A stretch of DNA of 22,564 bases from Virgibacillus_O xinjiangensis. Lineage in GTDB: Bacteria; Bacillota; Bacilli; Bacillales; Amphibacillaceae. The DNA lies in the NCBI RefSeq assembly GCF_042643145.1, contig NZ_JBHRSA010000035.1, positions 1-22,564 of the forward strand, given 5' to 3'. Positions 20,345 through 22,564 of this stretch are shown one piece after another (position 1 is the first letter of the stretch; every line of letters starts with the position of its first letter). A model generated the notes under the pieces. The model was not told the origin of the DNA and searched no databases. It saw only the letters and a program-made list of their open reading frames with translations. The position numbers and the translations under genes were made by a program.

Positions 20345-21085
20345 TTAAATAAAACCGACGACAACGGCTACTCCTGCACCGATGGCAAAAGCGGTGATCA
20401 TCGCCTCGACCCCCTTGGAAAGGCCAGCGACGAGATGCCCGGCAAGCAGGTCCCTCGTGGCATTGGTGATATGCAGTCCGGGAACGAGCGGCATGACCGC
20501 CCCTATGATGATATCATCCAGATGGACACCGAAGCCGGTATTCACAAAGATCACCGCAAGCAGCCCGAGCACGAAGGAGCCGAAGAATTCGGAGAGGAAA
20601 CTGATGTCCAAGAACCGGTTGAACGCAAGCATTCCCGCATAGCCTCCGCCGCCTGCGAGGAAGGCTGGGAGGAAATCCGGCCAGGTCCCTCCGAACATGA
20701 TGGTAAAACTCCCGCTCACGAACGCGGCAGCAACGATTTGCACCCATTCTTTATAGTGGACCCGGTGCTGGTCGATCTTTTTCAATCTGCTGGCGGCAGC
20801 ATTAATGTCCAGTTCCCCTGCGGTCAGCTGCCTCGAGACGGTGTTCACCTGATCGATGGTATCGAGGTCTGCTGTCGAGCGGCTGGTGATCCGCATGAAA
20901 TTGGTGATTTCCGCTGCCCCACTGGAAAAATAAATCCCTGTCGGCATGGCGAGGCTGTGGGCGTTCTCCAGCCCACATGCGGCGGCCATCCGGTTCATCG
21001 TATCCTCTACCCGATGCGTCTCTGCCCCGCTTTCCAGCATGATCTTGCCTGCCAGCATGCAGACTTTTTCTGGTTGATTGTTCAT
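20345..21085 (-). CDS. ThrE-family exporter, YjjP-like subunit
   Basis: The 246-aa protein corresponds to the N-terminal part of ThrE: a cytosolic domain with ESGAETHRVE (residues 18-27) and IDQVNTVSRQLTAGEL, followed by five membrane helices. The conserved MPLVPGLHITNATRDLLAG (about 198-216) lies in the membrane part. Threonine/serine exporters of this split type need both subunits. ATG at 21085 with GGGAGGGAA upstream and an excellent sigma-A promoter (21116-21144). It is divergent from tagO. The partner gene lies 178 bp downstream, an unusually wide gap for a two-subunit transporter. Confidence 0.9.
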   Translation of the reverse strand: MNNQPEKVCMLAGKIMLESGAETHRVEDTMNRMAAACGLENAHSLAMPTGIYFSSGAAEITNFMRITSRSTADLDTIDQVNTVSRQLTAGELDINAAASRLKKIDQHRVHYKEWVQIVAAAFVSGSFTIMFGGTWPDFLPAFLAGGGGYAGMLAFNRFLDISFLSEFFGSFVLGLLAVIFVNTGFGVHLDDIIIGAVMPLVPGLHITNATRDLLAGHLVAGLSKGVEAMITAFAIGAGVAVVVGFI

Positions 21086-21115
21086 TGGCAGTTCCCTCCC
21101 ACTGTCTATCCGTAT

Positions 21116-21144
21116 ATTATAAGGATTTAAATAGTTGCTGTCAG
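21116..21144 (-). promoter_or_regulatory. Sigma-A promoter of the yjjP-like gene
   Basis: Minus strand: CTGACA (21139-21144), 17-bp spacer, perfect TATAAT (21116-21121). The start codon is about 30 nt downstream. Confidence 0.8.
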
Positions 21145-21205
21145 CCTGTTTTTATGAAAAATAGGTATCTTCACCAGGATGACGTCGTTTTTGAACTTCC
21201 TCTTT

Positions 21206-21235
21206 TTGTACAAAACCCCTGCTATTAGGTATAAT
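21206..21235 (+). promoter_or_regulatory. Sigma-A promoter of tagO
   Basis: TTGTAC (21206-21211), 18-bp spacer, perfect TATAAT (21230-21235). The leader is about 50 nt. Confidence 0.75.
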
Positions 21236-21293
21236 CGAAGAGATTACGATATAGAATGTTCCTAATTATAGGTGGGAATGGCAGGAGACTACT

Positions 21294-22379
21294 ATGTTTT
21301 ATGATTATACAGAATTAACGATTGCTTTTTTTATCTCACTCATCGCATCATTTTTGCTGACATATTTGGTTAAGAGTCTAGCTTTGAAAATAGGAGCGGT
21401 GGATCACCCGGATCATAGGAAGATCCATCAGGAACCCGTGCCGAGGATTGGCGGCCTGGCTATATTCTTTGGAGCAGTACTTGGCGTTCTTTACATACAA
21501 CCGGCACATGACTCATTGATCCCCATTGCCTTTGGTGCGTTGGTAATCATTATCACCGGCTTCCTTGATGACCTGTATACGATCCGTCCGATCATTAAGC
21601 TGACCGGGCAGCTTATTGCTACGTCCTTTCTGATATCATCAGGATTGATTATCGATCGCTTGACATTGCCGATCATCGGAATGGTCGATCTTGGTTTTTT
21701 CAGTGTGATGATTACGGTTCTCTGGGTGGTGGGCATTACCAATGCCATCAATTTGATAGACGGATTGGACGGGCTGGCAACAGGTGTATCTACCATCGCA
21801 CTGACCACCATATTCATTATGTCCTTGATTGATACCCAAGTACTCGTTGCTTACATCAGTATCGCATTGATTGGTGCCAATCTGGGATTTCTCTATCACA
21901 ACTTTTATCCAGCCAAACTGTATATGGGAGACACAGGGTCGAATTTTCTAGGATATATGATTGCGGTCGTATCCATCTTGGGCTTGTTCAAAGAAGTAGC
22001 CATATTCAGCTTCATCATCCCGGTCATCATTCTAGCTGTACCAATCCTCGATACAGCGCTAGCGATTTTCCGGCGGGCGTATCGCAGGGAAAATATCATG
22101 GGAGCGGATAATAAACATTTGCATTATGAGCTGCTCGCCGGCGGATACAGCCATAGGAAAACAGTACTGATCATCTACGGCTTCAGTGCCTTGTTCGGCT
22201 TGATGGCAATCCTATTGTCGAACGCAAGCACAGCCACCGTCCTTATCGTCACATTTCTCGTCCTGTCCCTGCTTCATATTTTCGCAGAATTGGCAGGCGT
22301 AGTACTAGGCGGCAGACGTCCTATCGTCAATACCCTGAGAAAAATTCTCCGGAAATTGGAAAGAGGACGAGGGAAATAA
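21294..22379 (+). CDS. tagO: Undecaprenyl-phosphate GlcNAc-1-phosphate transferase (TagO/WecA type)
   Basis: The 361-aa integral membrane enzyme of the MraY/WecA superfamily transfers GlcNAc-1-phosphate from UDP-GlcNAc to undecaprenyl phosphate, the committing step of wall teichoic acid and some other wall polymers. Diagnostic motifs are VDHPDHRKIHQEPVPRIGG (residues 36-54), GFLDDLYTIRP with the catalytic Asp pair (89-99), NAINLIDGLDGLATG (150-164), YMGDTGSNFLGY (209-220) and the HLHYELLAGG loop (274-283). About 11 membrane helices are visible, and the basic C-terminus (RKLERGRGK) is cytosolic. AGGAGA precedes the ATG at 21294. It appears monocistronic, with its own promoter and terminator. 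WecA-like use for other polymers cannot be excluded. Confidence 0.93.
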   Translation: MFYDYTELTIAFFISLIASFLLTYLVKSLALKIGAVDHPDHRKIHQEPVPRIGGLAIFFGAVLGVLYIQPAHDSLIPIAFGALVIIITGFLDDLYTIRPIIKLTGQLIATSFLISSGLIIDRLTLPIIGMVDLGFFSVMITVLWVVGITNAINLIDGLDGLATGVSTIALTTIFIMSLIDTQVLVAYISIALIGANLGFLYHNFYPAKLYMGDTGSNFLGYMIAVVSILGLFKEVAIFSFIIPVIILAVPILDTALAIFRRAYRRENIMGADNKHLHYELLAGGYSHRKTVLIIYGFSALFGLMAILLSNASTATVLIVTFLVLSLLHIFAELAGVVLGGRRPIVNTLRKILRKLERGRGK

Positions 22380-22391
22380 ATCGCAGGAACT

Positions 22392-22427
22392 TACCCGGAA
22401 AGAGGCCTTCTCTTACCGGGTATTTTA
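22392..22427 (+). terminator. Terminator of tagO
   Basis: TACCCGG-A-AAGAG (22392-22404) pairs with CTCTT-A-CCGGGTA (22410-22422), with one A-A mismatch and a 5-nt loop, followed by a short T-run. It lies 13 bp after the stop. Confidence 0.88.
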
Positions 22428-22459
22428 GTAGAATGGGAATCTCCCGCCACATGCGCCGC

Positions 22460-22490
22460 CACTCGGTCGCCACCAAGCCGGGCTCGTGCC
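22460..22490. repeat. Two type A repeat units after tagO
   Basis: CACTCGGTCGCCA (22460) and a CTCGTGCC core 21 bp later (22483 against 22462). The 15 bases around the first unit are identical to those at 2641-2655. The remaining 22491-22564 is AT-rich with no gene seen before the window ends. Confidence 0.55.
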
Positions 22491-22564
22491 GCGCACAGAT
22501 GACGTACAATAGTCTGTGTAAATAAAAGGTATATAAAAAAAAGGTAAGGTACACCCTCTAGTTA

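Noticed and set aside
22327..22554. 75-codon minus-strand frame at the end of the window
   Set aside because: Overlaps the tagO end, its terminator and a repeat unit; no family features or ribosome site.

Overview
The window looks like chromosome from a low- to mid-GC Gram-positive of the Bacillaceae/Bacillales type. The grounds are AGGAGG-type ribosome sites, TTG and GTG starts, small hydrophilic stress-type proteins, a ComK-family protein, TagO, a Bacillus-megaterium-type gas vesicle cluster, and lipoproteins with an LAAC-type lipobox. I cannot name a species. Many exported or cytosolic proteins are notably acidic, which would suit a halotolerant lifestyle (inference).

Layout: (1) 1-1.9 kb holds a tiny membrane protein (-), fabZ (+), an acidic lipoprotein (+) and two very small unannotated-type genes (+ 1486-1647; - 1700-1831). 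(2) 1.9-7.7 kb is a single minus-strand gas vesicle operon in transcription order gvpQ-B-R-N-F-G-L-S-K-J-T. It has tight spacing, 4-bp ATGA overlaps at N/F and F/G, a hairpin after the shell gene gvpB, and a tandem-repeat array inserted between gvpJ and gvpT. A sigma-B-like and a sigma-A-like promoter overlap upstream of gvpQ. (3) A ComK-family regulator lacking the usual C-terminal part is divergent from gvpQ. (4) 8.5-13.4 kb is a TetR - lipoprotein adaptor (HlyD type) - RND efflux pump operon with a near-perfect 24-bp operator in its leader, closed by a strong terminator. (5) 14.6-16.3 kb is an SLC13/DASS sodium-dicarboxylate symporter with a cre-like site between promoter and start. (6) 16.8-17.1 kb is a small membrane protein. 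(7) 17.5-21.1 kb (minus) carries a zwf-cyclase pair and the two halves of a ThrE-type threonine/serine exporter (YjjB-like and YjjP-like), each half with its own good promoter. (8) 21.3-22.4 kb is tagO-type undecaprenyl-phosphate GlcNAc-1-phosphate transferase.

The most unusual feature is a dispersed set of tandem repeats filling intergenic space at 2559-2683, 13490-14345, 16331-16730, 17218-17455 and 22460-22490. Two unit types occur. Type A is 21 bp with core GCCYGAGTGG, written on either strand. Type B is 20 bp paired as 40 bp with core TTATCRGCWGG. At 16331-16434 an A array changes into a B array without losing phase, which suggests that both are variants of one roughly two-helical-turn unit. 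These arrays sit outside recognisable genes, although they open long spurious reading frames. I could not match them to a named repeat family from memory.

Functionally the gas vesicle operon, the divergent ComK-like gene and several sigma-B-like promoters suggest a stress- or developmentally regulated buoyancy system; this is inference from promoter-like sequence only.
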